From Lachnospiraceae bacterium (GTDB lineage: Bacteria > Bacillota > Clostridia > Lachnospirales > Lachnospiraceae): DNA of 64,000 bases. Shown in pieces: positions 33,911 to 43,566 of this stretch. Position 1 is the stretch's first letter. Each line of letters begins with the position of its first letter. The notes beneath the pieces are model-generated. The model made no database searches and was not told where the DNA came from. It worked only from the letters and a program-made list of their open reading frames with translations. The translations under genes and the position numbers were made by a program. The stretch spans positions 310,001-374,000 of the forward strand of contig CABJAV010000001.1 in the NCBI GenBank assembly GCA_902363675.1, in the 5' to 3' direction.

Positions 33911-35062
33911 TTATGAAATATGAGACTTGACAGCCTCACTGACAACTTCTGCAACACGTGGATCAAATGCTTCCGGCATAATGAAATCTTCGTTGATCTC
34001 ATCATCGGATACGAGTGCAGCAAGTGCTTCGGCAGCAGCAAGTTTCATTTCTTCTGTGATCTGTTTTGCATGTCCTTCCAGCGCACCTTTGAAAATACCA
34101 GGGAATGCGATTACATTGTTTACCTGATTCGGAAAATCGCTTCGTCCGGTTCCGACAACTTTAGCTCCTGCAGCTTTTGCAACATCCGGCATAATTTCCG
34201 GTACCGGGTTTGCCATGGCAAAAAGAATCGCGTCTTTGTTCATTGAGGAAACCATCTCCGGTGTTACAATATTCGGAGCGGAGACACCTACAAAAATGTC
34301 TGCACCTTTCAGCGCGTCTGCAAGTGTTCCACTTGCATTTTCAAGGTTTGTAACTTCTGTCATTTTTTTCTGCATCCAGTTTAAGTTCGGATAATCTTTT
34401 CCAATGATACCCTCGCGGTCGCACATGGTTACATGTTTGAAACCATAAGTAAGAAGAAGCTTTGTGATTGCAACGCCGGCAGAACCTGCACCGTTTACAA
34501 CAACTTTACAGTCTTCCTTTTTCTTTCCGGTAACACGTAAACCGTTGATGATTCCGGCGAGAACAACGATCGCAGTACCGTGCTGGTCATCGTGGAAGAC
34601 CGGGATGTCCAGCATCTCTTTGAGTCGTTCTTCAATTTCGAAGCAACGTGGAGCAGAAATGTCTTCAAGATTGATTCCGCCAAATCCCGGAGCAATATTT
34701 TTGACAGTGGCAATGATTTCTTCAGTGTCCTGTGTGTCCAGACAGATTGGCACTGCATTTACATCGCCGAATTCTTTGAACAGTACACATTTTCCTTCCA
34801 TTACCGGCATAGCTGCGTAAGGTCCGATATTGCCAAGCCCAAGAACTGCACTTCCGTCGGATACTACTGCAACGGTGTTTGCTTTCCAGGTATAGGTGTA
34901 TGCAGCAGATTTATCTTCTGCGATGACTTTACATGGCTCAGCAACGCCGGGAGTATAAGCAATTGCCAGATCTTCACGGCTGTTAACCTTGGATTTTGCG
35001 ATGGTTTCAAGTTTTCCGTTCCATTGTTTGTGGCACAAAAGCGCCTTTTCTTTATTATCCAT
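33911..35062 (-). CDS. NAD(P)-dependent malic enzyme
   Basis: Oxidative decarboxylation of malate to pyruvate. 383 residues, the short bacterial form without the phosphotransacetylase tail. Motifs: YTPGVAEPCK with the catalytic Tyr, GLGNIGPYAAMPVMEGK, metal-binding FHDDQHGTAIV, and the dinucleotide fold VVNGAGSAGVAI. NAD versus NADP preference cannot be read safely. It leads the minus-strand operon with the radical SAM and DUF4364 genes. AAAGGAG precedes the start. Confidence 0.93.
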   Translation of the reverse strand: MDNKEKALLCHKQWNGKLETIAKSKVNSREDLAIAYTPGVAEPCKVIAEDKSAAYTYTWKANTVAVVSDGSAVLGLGNIGPYAAMPVMEGKCVLFKEFGDVNAVPICLDTQDTEEIIATVKNIAPGFGGINLEDISAPRCFEIEERLKEMLDIPVFHDDQHGTAIVVLAGIINGLRVTGKKKEDCKVVVNGAGSAGVAITKLLLTYGFKHVTMCDREGIIGKDYPNLNWMQKKMTEVTNLENASGTLADALKGADIFVGVSAPNIVTPEMVSSMNKDAILFAMANPVPEIMPDVAKAAGAKVVGTGRSDFPNQVNNVIAFPGIFKGALEGHAKQITEEMKLAAAEALAALVSDDEINEDFIMPEAFDPRVAEVVSEAVKSHIS

Positions 35063-35095
35063 AGTAATTCTCCTTTGTTTCCTTGTGCTTTTTTA

Positions 35096-35124
35096 ACAAT
35101 ACCATTCTTGGAAATACAAATCAA
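35096..35124 (-). promoter_or_regulatory. Malic enzyme promoter
   Basis: Minus strand: TTGATT (35124-35119), 17-base spacer, TATTGT (35101-35096), about 35 bases before the start codon. Confidence 0.6.
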
Positions 35125-35240
35125 GAAAAAGACTTCCTATTTTCAGAATTATAGTGTATAATACGCTTTATAAGCGATTCTGCGTCGTTTCAGACATAGA
35201 TCCCATGAAATTCGATTTTTTTAATAAAAGGAGTATCATA

Positions 35241-36692
35241 ATGAGGGAAAAATACGAAAGCCTGTCTTTGGTTGTATTAAAAGATCTTGCCAAAGCGAGA
35301 GGTATTAAAGGCGTGTCAGCAATGAAAAAAAGTGAGCTGATTGAACGTATGCTTCAGGAGGATGAAATTGAAAAGAAGACAGGGGTGGTAAAAATTGCAA
35401 AAGATCATAAGACGGTTTTTACCACGAATGCAGTAGAACACAGAGAACGCATTCTTCGTGCCCGCAAAGCGGAACAGGAGAGAGAAGAACATGGTTCTTC
35501 GTACACGGTAAAAGAAGATGCCCAGGATTCGGCGGCTATCAAGGAAGACATTGCAGATCTTGACAGTGGTTGTACGGTAAGTGGAATCCTTGAAGTTATG
35601 GCAGATGGATATGGATTTTTGCGCTGCGAAAATTATCTCCCGGGTGAGCATGATGTTTATATTGCACCATCCCAGATCCGCAGATTTAATTTGAAGACCG
35701 GAGATATTGTTACCGGAAATACAAAAATCAAATCCTCAGAAAAAGAAAAATTTTCAGCGTTGCTTTATGTTTCTACGGTAAATGGATATCATCCATCAGA
35801 AGCTCAGCATCGAATGAATTTTGAAGATATGACTCCGATTTTCCCAAACAAGCGTCTACGCATGGAACGACCGGGATGCTCGGTGGCAATGCGTGTTGTG
35901 GATGTTGTGTCACCAATCGGTAAAGGACAGCGAGGTATGATTGTGTCTCAGCCAAAAGCCGGTAAGACAACCCTTTTGAAAGAAATTGCAAATTCGGTTA
36001 AGATCAATAACCCGGAGATGCATATGATCATTTTACTGATCGATGAGCGTCCGGAGGAAGTAACCGATATCAAGGAAGCCATTCGGGGAGATAATGTGGA
36101 AGTAATCTATTCTACATTTGATGAGACCGCAGAACATCATAAGAGAGTATCCGAAATGGTTATTGAGCGCGCAAAGCGTCTGGTAGAACACAAGCAGGAT
36201 GTAATGATTTTGCTGGATAGCATTACGAGACTTGCCCGGGCATACAACCTGACATGTACACCGAGCGGACGAACTTTATCCGGTGGTCTTGACCCTGCCG
36301 CACTTCATATGCCAAAGCGCTTTTTCGGTGCTGCGCGTAATATGAGAGAAGGTGGAAGTCTTACCATTCTTGCGACAGCACTTGTAGATACCGGAAGTAA
36401 GATGGATGATGTTGTTTTTGAGGAGTTTAAGGGTACCGGTAATATGGAACTTGTGCTGGATCGTAAACTTTCGGAAAAGAGAATCTTCCCAGCTGTTGAT
36501 ATTGTAAAATCTGGAACCAGACGTGATGACCTTTTACTGGATCCGCAGGAACAGATCGGCGTGGAAAATATGAGAAAAGCATTGAATGGAATGCGCTCGG
36601 ATGAGGCAGTGGAAAACATTTTGAATATGTTCGCACATACAAAGAATAATGCTGAATTTATCAATATGGTTACAAAAAACAGAATTTTGTAA
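35241..36692 (+). CDS. rho: Transcription termination factor Rho
   Basis: A hexameric ATP-dependent RNA translocase ending transcription. 483 residues from ATG 35241, with AAAGGAG before it; the upstream in-frame start has none. The N-terminal SAP-like helix domain ([20 protein letters not shown]) is followed by the RNA-binding domain (GYGFLR, near 135), Walker [12 protein letters not shown] near 238, Q-loop and R-loop regions and [20 protein letters not shown] -10 at 35157 lies about 80 bases upstream. rho-rpmE-DUF1385-prmC-prfA is a conserved clostridial order. Confidence 0.97.
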   Translation: MREKYESLSLVVLKDLAKARGIKGVSAMKKSELIERMLQEDEIEKKTGVVKIAKDHKTVFTTNAVEHRERILRARKAEQEREEHGSSYTVKEDAQDSAAIKEDIADLDSGCTVSGILEVMADGYGFLRCENYLPGEHDVYIAPSQIRRFNLKTGDIVTGNTKIKSSEKEKFSALLYVSTVNGYHPSEAQHRMNFEDMTPIFPNKRLRMERPGCSVAMRVVDVVSPIGKGQRGMIVSQPKAGKTTLLKEIANSVKINNPEMHMIILLIDERPEEVTDIKEAIRGDNVEVIYSTFDETAEHHKRVSEMVIERAKRLVEHKQDVMILLDSITRLARAYNLTCTPSGRTLSGGLDPAALHMPKRFFGAARNMREGGSLTILATALVDTGSKMDDVVFEEFKGTGNMELVLDRKLSEKRIFPAVDIVKSGTRRDDLLLDPQEQIGVENMRKALNGMRSDEAVENILNMFAHTKNNAEFINMVTKNRIL

Positions 36693-36700
36693 TTTATCCC

Positions 36701-36729
36701 TTGCAATGTATATTTATATATGCTAGAAT
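36701..36729 (+). promoter_or_regulatory. rpmE promoter
   Basis: TTGCAA (36701-36706), 17-base spacer ending TGC (extended -10), TAGAAT (36724-36729). It leaves a leader of about 215 bases before rpmE. Confidence 0.65.
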
Positions 36730-36735
36730 AAACAA

Positions 36736-36948
36736 GATGTTTATCGGGATGTAAACGGACGTACGTGTCGCTCTTGCAACAAGTATCATATGCGGATCGG
36801 GCATACGGGTATAAAGAGTGTGACAATAGGCGGATCAATCCGGGATTGAATGAAAGGTGCATTTGCATCAAAGTCGCTTCGCGAGCAAATGCGCAGGTAA
36901 TCAATTCGAGATTGATTACAATAAACGATAAGAATAGAAGAGGTGAAA
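36736..36948 (+). ncRNA. Structured rpmE (L31) leader
   Basis: The leader holds several helices: GCATTTGC...GCAAATGC with an inner GCTTCGCGAGC turn (about 36858-36893), and GTAATCAAT-TCGAG-ATTGATTAC, a perfect 9-bp stem just before the ribosome site. The apical and upstream parts are GC-rich compared with the surroundings. Firmicute L31 genes are reported to carry autoregulatory leaders; I infer this is one but cannot confirm a match. Confidence 0.5.
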
Positions 36949-36951
36949 ATT

Positions 36952-37152
36952 ATGAGAGAAGGAATCCATCCAGATTATTATCAGGCAACTGTTACTTGCA
37001 ACTGTGGTAACACATTCGTTACAGGTTCAACTAAGCCGGAGATCCACGTAGAAATCTGTTCTAAGTGTCATCCGTTCTATACTGGACAGCAGAAGGCTAA
37101 CCAGGCTCGTGGACGTATCGAACAGTTCAACAAGAAGTATGGTATGAAATAG
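36952..37152 (+). CDS. rpmE: 50S ribosomal protein L31, zinc-binding form
   Basis: 66 residues beginning [20 protein letters not shown]. The Cys set (CNC...CSKC) is the zinc-binding C+ form, as opposed to the zinc-free paralogue used under zinc starvation. AGAGGTG is upstream; an earlier GTG in frame overlaps that site. It has its own promoter, a long structured leader and a terminator. Confidence 0.96.
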   Translation: MREGIHPDYYQATVTCNCGNTFVTGSTKPEIHVEICSKCHPFYTGQQKANQARGRIEQFNKKYGMK

Positions 37153-37168
37153 AATTGAACGATTTTCG

Positions 37169-37206
37169 AAAAGGTTGAGGCTGTGCAGCTTCAACCTTTT
37201 TTCTTT
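37169..37206 (+). terminator. rpmE terminator
   Basis: AAAAGGTTGA-GGCTGTGCAGCT-TCAACCTTTT then TTCTTTC, 10 or more pairs. Confidence 0.85.
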
Positions 37207-37256
37207 CTTTTCGACGGATAGTGTCAAGTTTTCTATGAAAACCTGACATGTAGCGT

Positions 37257-37319
37257 CAGCCCATTTGCTGAAAGCAAATTATGCATGGGCTGATGTTCAA
37301 GAGCGGAGGCAGAATTATG
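37257..37319 (+). repeat. Hairpin-plus-RBS cassette, copy 1 (ahead of DUF1385 gene)
   Basis: CAGCCCAT (37257-37264) pairs with ATGGGCTG (37285-37292), and inside it TTTGCT/AGCAAA forms a second helix. GATGTT, a GGAGG site and the ATG follow. The same 60-base block, hairpin through start codon, recurs ahead of trpG at 60854 with only about ten differences, most of them outside the stems. Confidence 0.75.
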
Positions 37320-38261
37320 AGATATTCCGGAGTTGGCGGACAGGCCGTAATGGAAGGCGTAATGATGAAAAACAAGGATAAATACGCTGTGGCTGTCCGG
37401 AAGCCAAATCATGAAATTGAAGTGAAAGTATCGGATTGCAAAAGTGCGATTAAAAATGAAAAGCTGCGTAATCTACCGATTGTACGTGGTGTGGTGAATT
37501 TTATTGAGTCTCTGTCTTTGGGAATGAAGACACTTATGTATTCCGCCTCTTTTTTTGAAGATGAGGAGGATACGGCGAAGAAAGAAAATCTTTCTCCGGA
37601 AGAAAAAAAGAAGATGGAGGAGAAAGAAAAAAAAGAAGAAAAACTGCTGATGAGCGGAACATTGGCGTTTTCGGTTGTTTTTGCGTTGCTTCTATTCTTT
37701 GCGCTTCCTTATTTTCTGTCCGGATTTTTTCACAAGGTGATTGCTTCGGAGACTTTGATTGCTTTGATAGAGGGATTGATACGTCTGGTTATTTTTGTTG
37801 GCTACATAGCATTGATTTCCCTGACGCCGGATATTAAGAGAACCTTTATGTATCATGGTGCGGAGCACAAGTGCATTAATTGCATTGAGCATGGAATGGA
37901 ACTGAATGTTGAAAATGTGAGAAAAAGTTCGCGTTTGCACAAACGCTGTGGAACGAGCTTTTTACTCATTGTTATGCTTATTTCGATTGTTTTCTTTATG
38001 TTTATCAGGGTGGATTCAAAGATCCTTCAGTTACTGTTGCGTTTACTGCTTATTCCGGTGATTGCAGGCGTGTCGTATGAATTTATCAGACTTGCCGGCC
38101 GGTATGAAAACTGGTTTTTGAACATTTTCAGTAAACCGGGCATGTGGATGCAGAGGCTGACAACAAAAGAACCCGATGATGAGATGATTGAAGTTGGAAT
38201 TGCTTCGGTAGAAGCGGTATTTGACTGGAGAAGTTGGCAGAAGGAAGAAGAGAGTGTATGA
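37317..38261 (+). CDS. DUF1385 (YqhQ-like) membrane protein
   Basis: 314 residues. Start ATG 37317, 8 bases after GGAGG; the in-frame ATG at 37281 lies in the hairpin. It begins with the family's N-terminal motif MRYSGVGGQAVMEGVMMKNK. A Lys/Glu-rich stretch (about 85-105) precedes hydrophobic segments near 110-135, 145-170 and 225-260. The central MYHGAEHKCINCIEHG motif, with conserved His and Cys, may bind a metal. Function is unknown. In Clostridia it lies between rpmE and prmC as here. It overlaps prmC by four bases (ATGA). Confidence 0.85.
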   Translation: MRYSGVGGQAVMEGVMMKNKDKYAVAVRKPNHEIEVKVSDCKSAIKNEKLRNLPIVRGVVNFIESLSLGMKTLMYSASFFEDEEDTAKKENLSPEEKKKMEEKEKKEEKLLMSGTLAFSVVFALLLFFALPYFLSGFFHKVIASETLIALIEGLIRLVIFVGYIALISLTPDIKRTFMYHGAEHKCINCIEHGMELNVENVRKSSRLHKRCGTSFLLIVMLISIVFFMFIRVDSKILQLLLRLLLIPVIAGVSYEFIRLAGRYENWFLNIFSKPGMWMQRLTTKEPDDEMIEVGIASVEAVFDWRSWQKEEESV

Positions 38262-39088
38262 CATACCGTCAGGCGATTGTATTAGGTGAAGAAGAATTAA
38301 AAAAAGCAGATATCGTTGATGCAAAGAATGATGCGTGGCTTCTTATGGCGATGGCATGTAAGATTGATCACACCTATTATTATATGCATATTGATGAAGA
38401 GATGACTGATGAGCAGATGAAAGAATTCGAAGTGCTTATTAAAAAGCGTGCGGAACGTGTGCCTCTTCAATATATTACCGGGGAGCAGGAATTTATGGGA
38501 CTGACCTTTCATGTGAACTCGAATGTGCTGATACCGCGTCAGGATACCGAGACACTGGTGGAAGAAGCTTTGAAAGTTATAAAACCGGGGATGCGTGTCC
38601 TTGATATGTGCACTGGATCCGGATGTGTGCTGATCAGCATTTTGAAATATGCACATGATGTGGAAGGTTTTGGATACGATATTTCCAAACAGGCAATCAA
38701 TGTTGCAAAAGAAAATGCTAAGCTGAATGATGTATCTGCATTGTTTGAACGCAGTGATTTGTTTGAGGATGTAATGGAAAGTGATATGGATGTGATTGTG
38801 TCCAATCCTCCGTATATTCCGAGTGAAATTGTTACGACATTGATGCCGGAAGTGGTTGATTTTGAACCGCGCGAGGCTTTGGATGGCAAAGAGGATGGAT
38901 TGTATTTCTATCGAAAGATCATTGATCGCTGCAAAGAGTTTTTGAAACCGCAGGGATATCTGATTTTTGAAATTGGATATGATCAGGGAGAAGCAGTATC
39001 GTCGATGCTGCGCTGTGCAGGATTTGAAGAAGTCCATGTGATCAAAGATCTTGCCAGAAATGATCGTGTCGTTATGGGACATCTGTAA
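38258..39088 (+). CDS. prmC: Peptide chain release factor N5-glutamine methyltransferase
   Basis: Methylates the Gln of the GGQ motif in release factors, using S-adenosylmethionine. 276 residues from ATG 38258; an earlier in-frame start lies inside the previous gene. The helical N-terminal substrate domain is followed by the methyltransferase core with VLDMCTGSGCVLIS and the target-Gln motif VSNPPYIPSEI. Its substrate gene prfA comes next. Confidence 0.94.
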   Translation: MTYRQAIVLGEEELKKADIVDAKNDAWLLMAMACKIDHTYYYMHIDEEMTDEQMKEFEVLIKKRAERVPLQYITGEQEFMGLTFHVNSNVLIPRQDTETLVEEALKVIKPGMRVLDMCTGSGCVLISILKYAHDVEGFGYDISKQAINVAKENAKLNDVSALFERSDLFEDVMESDMDVIVSNPPYIPSEIVTTLMPEVVDFEPREALDGKEDGLYFYRKIIDRCKEFLKPQGYLIFEIGYDQGEAVSSMLRCAGFEEVHVIKDLARNDRVVMGHL

Positions 39089-39145
39089 CGGAAATAAATG
39101 GTATGCAGCGAATATAAATGAAGCAAAAGGAAAGGATGAAAATTT

Positions 39146-40216
39146 ATGTTTGATAAATTAGAGGATTTACTTCATCATTATGAGGAACTTATGAATACAC
39201 TTAGCGAGCCGGATGTGGCAAATGATCCGAACCGGTTTCGCAAATTGATGAAGGAGCAGAGTGATCTGCAGCCGATTGTAGATGCGTACAAGGAATATAA
39301 GCAGTGTAAACAGAATATTGAAGATTCACTTGCTATGCTGAGCGAAGAATCCGATGAAGAGATGCGTGAGCTTGCAAAGGAAGAACTGAATGAATCAAAG
39401 GCGCGTCTTGCAGAACTTGAGGATGAACTGAAGATTCTGCTTCTTCCGAAGGATCCGAACGATGATAAGAACGTTATCGTTGAAATTCGTGCAGGTGCAG
39501 GTGGAGAAGAGGCTGCGTTGTTTGCGGCTGAAATTTATCGTATGTATGTGCATTATGCAGAGAGCAGACGCTGGAAAGTGGAAACACTTGAGGCAGACGA
39601 GACTGGTATCGGTGGTATGAAGTCTGTTGACTTTATGGTTACAGGAGCTGGCGCATATTCTGTATTGAAATATGAATCTGGTGTTCACCGTGTACAGCGT
39701 GTGCCGGAGACGGAATCGCAGGGAAGAATTCAGACATCTACCTGTACGGTAGCAGTTATGCCGGAGGCGGAAGATGTGGATGTGCACATTGATGAAAAAG
39801 ATATTCGTATTGACGTAATGAGAGCTTCTGGAAACGGTGGACAGTGTGTCAACACGACGGACTCTGCAGTTCGACTTACACATTATCCAACCGGAATTGT
39901 AATTTACAGCCAGACGGAAAAATCGCAGATTCAGAATAAGGAAAAGGCATTTGCACTTTTGAGATCAAAGTTATATGATTTAGAGTTACAGAAAAAGCAG
40001 GATGCAGAATCAGCAGCTCGTCTGAGCCAGATTGGTACAGGCGATCGTTCAGAAAAGATCCGTACTTACAATTTCCCGCAGGGACGTGTAACAGATCACA
40101 GAATCAATCTTACACTGTACAAACTGGATAAAATCCTTAACGGTGATATTCAGGAAATCATTGATGCATGTATCGCCGCAGATCAGGCGAAGAAGCTTGC
40201 AAATATGAACGAGTAA
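39146..40216 (+). CDS. prfA: Peptide chain release factor 1
   Basis: Recognises UAA and UAG stop codons and triggers release. 356 residues. The codon-reading PxT tripeptide is PET ([12 protein letters not shown]) near 187, and the catalytic SGNGGQ lies near 229. Read with prmC, which modifies that Gln. A terminator follows. Confidence 0.97.
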   Translation: MFDKLEDLLHHYEELMNTLSEPDVANDPNRFRKLMKEQSDLQPIVDAYKEYKQCKQNIEDSLAMLSEESDEEMRELAKEELNESKARLAELEDELKILLLPKDPNDDKNVIVEIRAGAGGEEAALFAAEIYRMYVHYAESRRWKVETLEADETGIGGMKSVDFMVTGAGAYSVLKYESGVHRVQRVPETESQGRIQTSTCTVAVMPEAEDVDVHIDEKDIRIDVMRASGNGGQCVNTTDSAVRLTHYPTGIVIYSQTEKSQIQNKEKAFALLRSKLYDLELQKKQDAESAARLSQIGTGDRSEKIRTYNFPQGRVTDHRINLTLYKLDKILNGDIQEIIDACIAADQAKKLANMNE

Positions 40217-40242
40217 AACAGAAAATGAACAAGATACAAGAG

Positions 40243-40284
40243 GAAGGAAGTTTCTTACATATGGGAAACATTCCTTTCTTTTTT
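40243..40284 (+). terminator. prfA terminator
   Basis: AAGGAAG-TTTC pairs with GAAAC-ATTCCTT, with a one-base bulge, followed by TCTTTTTT. Confidence 0.75.
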
Positions 40285-40351
40285 ATGTTTACATTTTGGA
40301 GGTATATGGAATAGGAACCTGTACCATGTCATATAATGAACTGAATATGGA

Positions 40352-41641
40352 TTGAGTTATGTTATTGATAAAATGAAAAAATTATATCCAGGTGAACAAG
40401 GTGTATTTGTTCAATATTTGCAATTGGCGTTGCAACGGGCAGGGGAATCGATTGCTATCGATGGAATATTTGGTCCTGATACATGCAGCACAGTTGAAAA
40501 ATTTATAGGAAAATCAGGTGGATGTACGGTGGATGATGAAACATGGAAATTATTGATTCCATATCTGAAAGGATATACCACACATCTTGTAGAAAAAGGT
40601 GACAGTATTTATAGTATTGCAAAAAAGTATGGAACTACGGAACAGGCTGTTTTGCAAGCAAATCCAAATGTAGAAAGTAATAATTTAAATATTGGAACGT
40701 TGCTTATTGTACCGTTTGATTTTGAAATTGTGCCGGATAATGTTTTGTATACTTCCTTTCTGGTGGAATGGATTGTGGATGGTTTACAGGCAAGATATCC
40801 TTATTTGAAAACCGGCAGTCTTGGAAGAAGCGTAATGGGTAGTAAATTATTATATTTAAATTTGGGAAACGGAGATACGGAGGCTTGTTATAACGCGTCA
40901 TTCCATGCAAACGAAAGTATTACAACACCGGTATTATTAAAATTTGCAGAGCAGCTTATGCGAAACTATGAGAACGAGGAAGAAATACAAAATGTGAATA
41001 TACAACATTTGTTTGAAGAATTTAATCTATATTTAATACCTATGGTTAACCCGGATGGAGTAGATCTCGTAAATGGAGCTTTGGATCAGGGATATTTTTA
41101 TAGAGAGGCGGTTCGTATTGCAAGTGCGTATCCGGACATTTCTTTTCCAAGTGGATGGAAGGCAAACATCCGAGGCGTAGATTTGAATCTTCAGTTTCCT
41201 GCAGGATGGAATATGGCAAAACGAATAAAATATAATCAAGGTTATACTAAACAGGCGCCGAGAGACTATGTTGGAATGACACCTCTCAGCGAACCGGAGA
41301 GTATTGCAATGTATAATTTTACGAGAGCACATGAGTTCCGGCTGATACTTGCATATCATACACAGGGAGAAGTTATTTATTGGAGATATTTGGATTACAA
41401 TCCTGTCAATTCGCATGAGATTGGAAAATATTTTTCGGAAGTAAGTGGATATCGTTTGGAGGAGACACCTTCGGCTTCCGGCTATGCAGGGTATAAGGAT
41501 TGGTTTATTTTGGAATACGATAAGCCGGGATATACAATTGAAGCTGGACTTGGAACCAACCCATTGCCGATGTCTCAGTTTGAAAAAATATATCGTGATA
41601 ATATTGGAATTCTGCTGGGAGGTATGACCGAACTGGAATAA
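40352..41641 (+). CDS. Peptidoglycan-binding/LysM/M14 zinc carboxypeptidase (gamma-D-Glu-meso-DAP peptidase type)
   Basis: 429 residues. A PG_binding_1 domain (about 8-65, GEQGVFVQYLQLALQ then GIFGPDT), a LysM domain (about 72-120, HLVEKGDSIYSIAKKYGTTE) and an M14 peptidase domain (about 125-425). Zinc ligands HANE near 192, a catalytic-region His in AYHTQGE and the Glu in YTIEAGLGT are visible. The family cuts between D-Glu and meso-DAP in wall peptides. No signal peptide is visible, so it may act inside the cell on recycled or spore wall fragments. The start is uncertain: TTG 40352 has a poor site, and an ATG lies seven codons later. Confidence 0.85.
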   Translation: MSYVIDKMKKLYPGEQGVFVQYLQLALQRAGESIAIDGIFGPDTCSTVEKFIGKSGGCTVDDETWKLLIPYLKGYTTHLVEKGDSIYSIAKKYGTTEQAVLQANPNVESNNLNIGTLLIVPFDFEIVPDNVLYTSFLVEWIVDGLQARYPYLKTGSLGRSVMGSKLLYLNLGNGDTEACYNASFHANESITTPVLLKFAEQLMRNYENEEEIQNVNIQHLFEEFNLYLIPMVNPDGVDLVNGALDQGYFYREAVRIASAYPDISFPSGWKANIRGVDLNLQFPAGWNMAKRIKYNQGYTKQAPRDYVGMTPLSEPESIAMYNFTRAHEFRLILAYHTQGEVIYWRYLDYNPVNSHEIGKYFSEVSGYRLEETPSASGYAGYKDWFILEYDKPGYTIEAGLGTNPLPMSQFEKIYRDNIGILLGGMTELE

Positions 41642-41745
41642 ATTAGATTGTGAAATTATAATGGGTGTTTTATAATGAAGTGACATAATTATTCAAAATC
41701 TCTCAGAATAGTTACGAAGTGAAAACAAAAGGAAAGTTGGAAACA

Positions 41746-43248
41746 ATGCAGATAAAAGTAATTGAGGGCAATAAACAATATGAAATTTCGGCAAAAGATA
41801 CACAGATGGTTCTCGATGCGTTTCGAGAGCAGGGGATTACATCGGTAGCGGCACCTTGCAATGGACAGGGAAAATGTAAAAAATGTCTTGTAAATGTTAA
41901 TGGCGTAGAGTGTCTGGCTTGTACCACCAAAGTTACAGAAGGAATGGTTGTACAAATTCCGGAGCAACAGAATGTAAGTATATCAGAAAATGGAGAGGGG
42001 TATATTTATCCGTCGGATGGAATTGAAGGATATGCAGTTGCGTGTGATATAGGTACTACGACAATTGTCTGCTATTTATTGGATATGAGAACCGGAGAAC
42101 GTATAGGAACAGTTAGTAAAAAAAATGCGCAGGGTGTTTATGGGGCGGATGTTGTGTCCCGCATTCAGGCGGCATCGTCAGGAAGGCTTCGTGAATTGCA
42201 GAAACTTGTAGTACGCCAGCTGGAACAGATGATCATTCAATTATGTCAAAAAGCGAAGGTGTTTCTTCCTATTATATATATGTCTGTAGCAGGAAACACA
42301 GTTATGTGTCATTTATTGGCAGGGGTGTCACCAGAGAAAATAGGTGTGGCACCTTTTGAACCGGATGAGTTATTCGGAAAAGAGTATTCTGGAGCGGAAT
42401 TGGGATTTCGAATTTGTAAAAAGATTTACCTGTTTCCGTGTGCAGCGGGATATGTAGGCGGAGATGTGACAGCGGATTTATTGGCTACTATGAAAGGACA
42501 TGAGAATGAGGAAACCTTGTTGCTGGATATTGGAACCAATGGCGAAATGGTTCTTGGAACAGAACAGGAGTATGTATGCTGCGCAGCCGCTGCAGGACCT
42601 GCGTTTGAAGGGTCGGAAATTGTTATGGGAATGCCTGCGACACAAAAGGCAATTTCACATGTTAAATTAGAACAAAATAAAATCAAAATTGAAGTAATTG
42701 GAAATAAACAAGAAGCAGAAGGAATATGCGGGTCAGGACTTTTAGATGCAGTGGCAGTCTTTTTACAGAGTGGACTTATGGATGAAACGGGAATGTTGCT
42801 GGAAGCGGATGAAGTGCCAGAAGAATTTCGAGGATATACAGGCTTCTACAAAGAGGAAAACTGTGTCTGGCTTACCGAGAAAGTTTGTGTGACGCAGACG
42901 GATATCAGAAATATCCAATTGGCGAAAGCAGCTATTGCAGCTGGAATACAGATTTTATTAAATGAAAAGGGGATAATTTACAAGGATGTGAAACGTTTGA
43001 TTTTGGCAGGAGGTTTTGGAACTTATTTAAACAAAGAAAGTGCGGCGAGAATTGGATTGATTCCAAAGGAACTCCTTCCGGTGACACAGGCAGTTGGAAA
43101 TGCGGCAGGCGAAGGTGCCATATCAGCTGCGATATCAAAAGAAGCCAGAGAGCAGGCAAAAAAGATCCGGGAACATATGTACTATATTGAATTGTCTATG
43201 CATCCGGAATTTTCAGATGCCTATATGGATTTGATGTATTTTGAATAA
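41746..43248 (+). CDS. RACo-like ASKHA ATPase with 2Fe-2S domain (corrinoid protein activator family, DUF4445)
   Basis: 500 residues from ATG 41746. The N-terminal ferredoxin-like domain binds a 2Fe-2S cluster (PCNGQGKCKKCLVNVNGVEC). An ASKHA-type ATPase core follows, with VACDIGTTTIVCYLLD near 95, LLLDIGTNGEMVLG, and ILAGGFGTYL near the C-terminus. Relatives such as RACo reactivate oxidised cobalt in corrinoid proteins by ATP-driven reduction. The partner is not next to it. metF, 3.3 kb downstream, is in the same one-carbon area, so methionine synthase or a corrinoid methyltransferase elsewhere is a reasonable guess. Confidence 0.85.
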   Translation: MQIKVIEGNKQYEISAKDTQMVLDAFREQGITSVAAPCNGQGKCKKCLVNVNGVECLACTTKVTEGMVVQIPEQQNVSISENGEGYIYPSDGIEGYAVACDIGTTTIVCYLLDMRTGERIGTVSKKNAQGVYGADVVSRIQAASSGRLRELQKLVVRQLEQMIIQLCQKAKVFLPIIYMSVAGNTVMCHLLAGVSPEKIGVAPFEPDELFGKEYSGAELGFRICKKIYLFPCAAGYVGGDVTADLLATMKGHENEETLLLDIGTNGEMVLGTEQEYVCCAAAAGPAFEGSEIVMGMPATQKAISHVKLEQNKIKIEVIGNKQEAEGICGSGLLDAVAVFLQSGLMDETGMLLEADEVPEEFRGYTGFYKEENCVWLTEKVCVTQTDIRNIQLAKAAIAAGIQILLNEKGIIYKDVKRLILAGGFGTYLNKESAARIGLIPKELLPVTQAVGNAAGEGAISAAISKEAREQAKKIREHMYYIELSMHPEFSDAYMDLMYFE

Positions 43249-43270
43249 GGAGAACAATTCAGAACCAGTT

Positions 43271-43315
43271 AAAAAACAGGGGGCAGCTTAGAACATCAGC
43301 CGCTCCCTGTTTTTT
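43271..43315. terminator. Bidirectional terminator
   Basis: AAAAAACAGGG...CCCTGTTTTTT with GC/GC pairs inside. It serves the RACo-like gene and, in reverse, the small membrane protein gene whose last codons lie in it. Confidence 0.85.
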
Positions 43316-43440
43316 AATAATCTTGCTCCGTTTACAATTAAGAGGACACCGGATACAATTCCTGTGACTAAAACACAAATTCCAATCGCAAGAGTTCCAG
43401 CTCCGGTATTCCCCATAGTTTTATATACTTTTTCGCTCAT
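43288..43440 (-). CDS. Small membrane protein, 50 aa (unannotated size)
   Basis: 50 residues starting MSEKVYKTMGNTGAGTLAIG, with one or two closely spaced hydrophobic stretches (about 15-40), a conserved-looking Gly pattern and a basic tail (ARLLKNRERLMF). Translation is supported by GGAGGTG 6 bases before the ATG, an extended -10 (TGC-TATAAT, forward 43475-43483) upstream and a terminator at its end. It is divergent from degV. No family was recognised. Confidence 0.65.
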   Translation of the reverse strand: MSEKVYKTMGNTGAGTLAIGICVLVTGIVSGVLLIVNGARLLKNRERLMF

Positions 43441-43487
43441 AGTACACCTCCGATGAAACGTAAATCTTAAGCTTATTATAGCATATG

Positions 43488-43516
43488 TTGTATTGCTATT
43501 CTATTGTTTTTATACT
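43488..43516 (+). promoter_or_regulatory. degV promoter
   Basis: TTGTAT (43488-43493), 17-base spacer, TATACT (43511-43516), about 50 bases before the start codon. It is back to back with the small membrane protein promoter. Confidence 0.6.
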
Positions 43517-43566
43517 AAAATTAAAATGATTCTCATAAAGATAAAATAGGGTATAAGGAGACTTAG

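Noticed and set aside
38297..39082. Minus-strand ORF of 261 residues opposite prmC
   Set aside because: prmC has all family motifs on the plus strand; the opposite frame has no motif or ribosome site.
41033..41686. Minus-strand ORF of 217 residues opposite the M14 peptidase
   Set aside because: Shadow of a clear LysM/M14 gene; no start signals.
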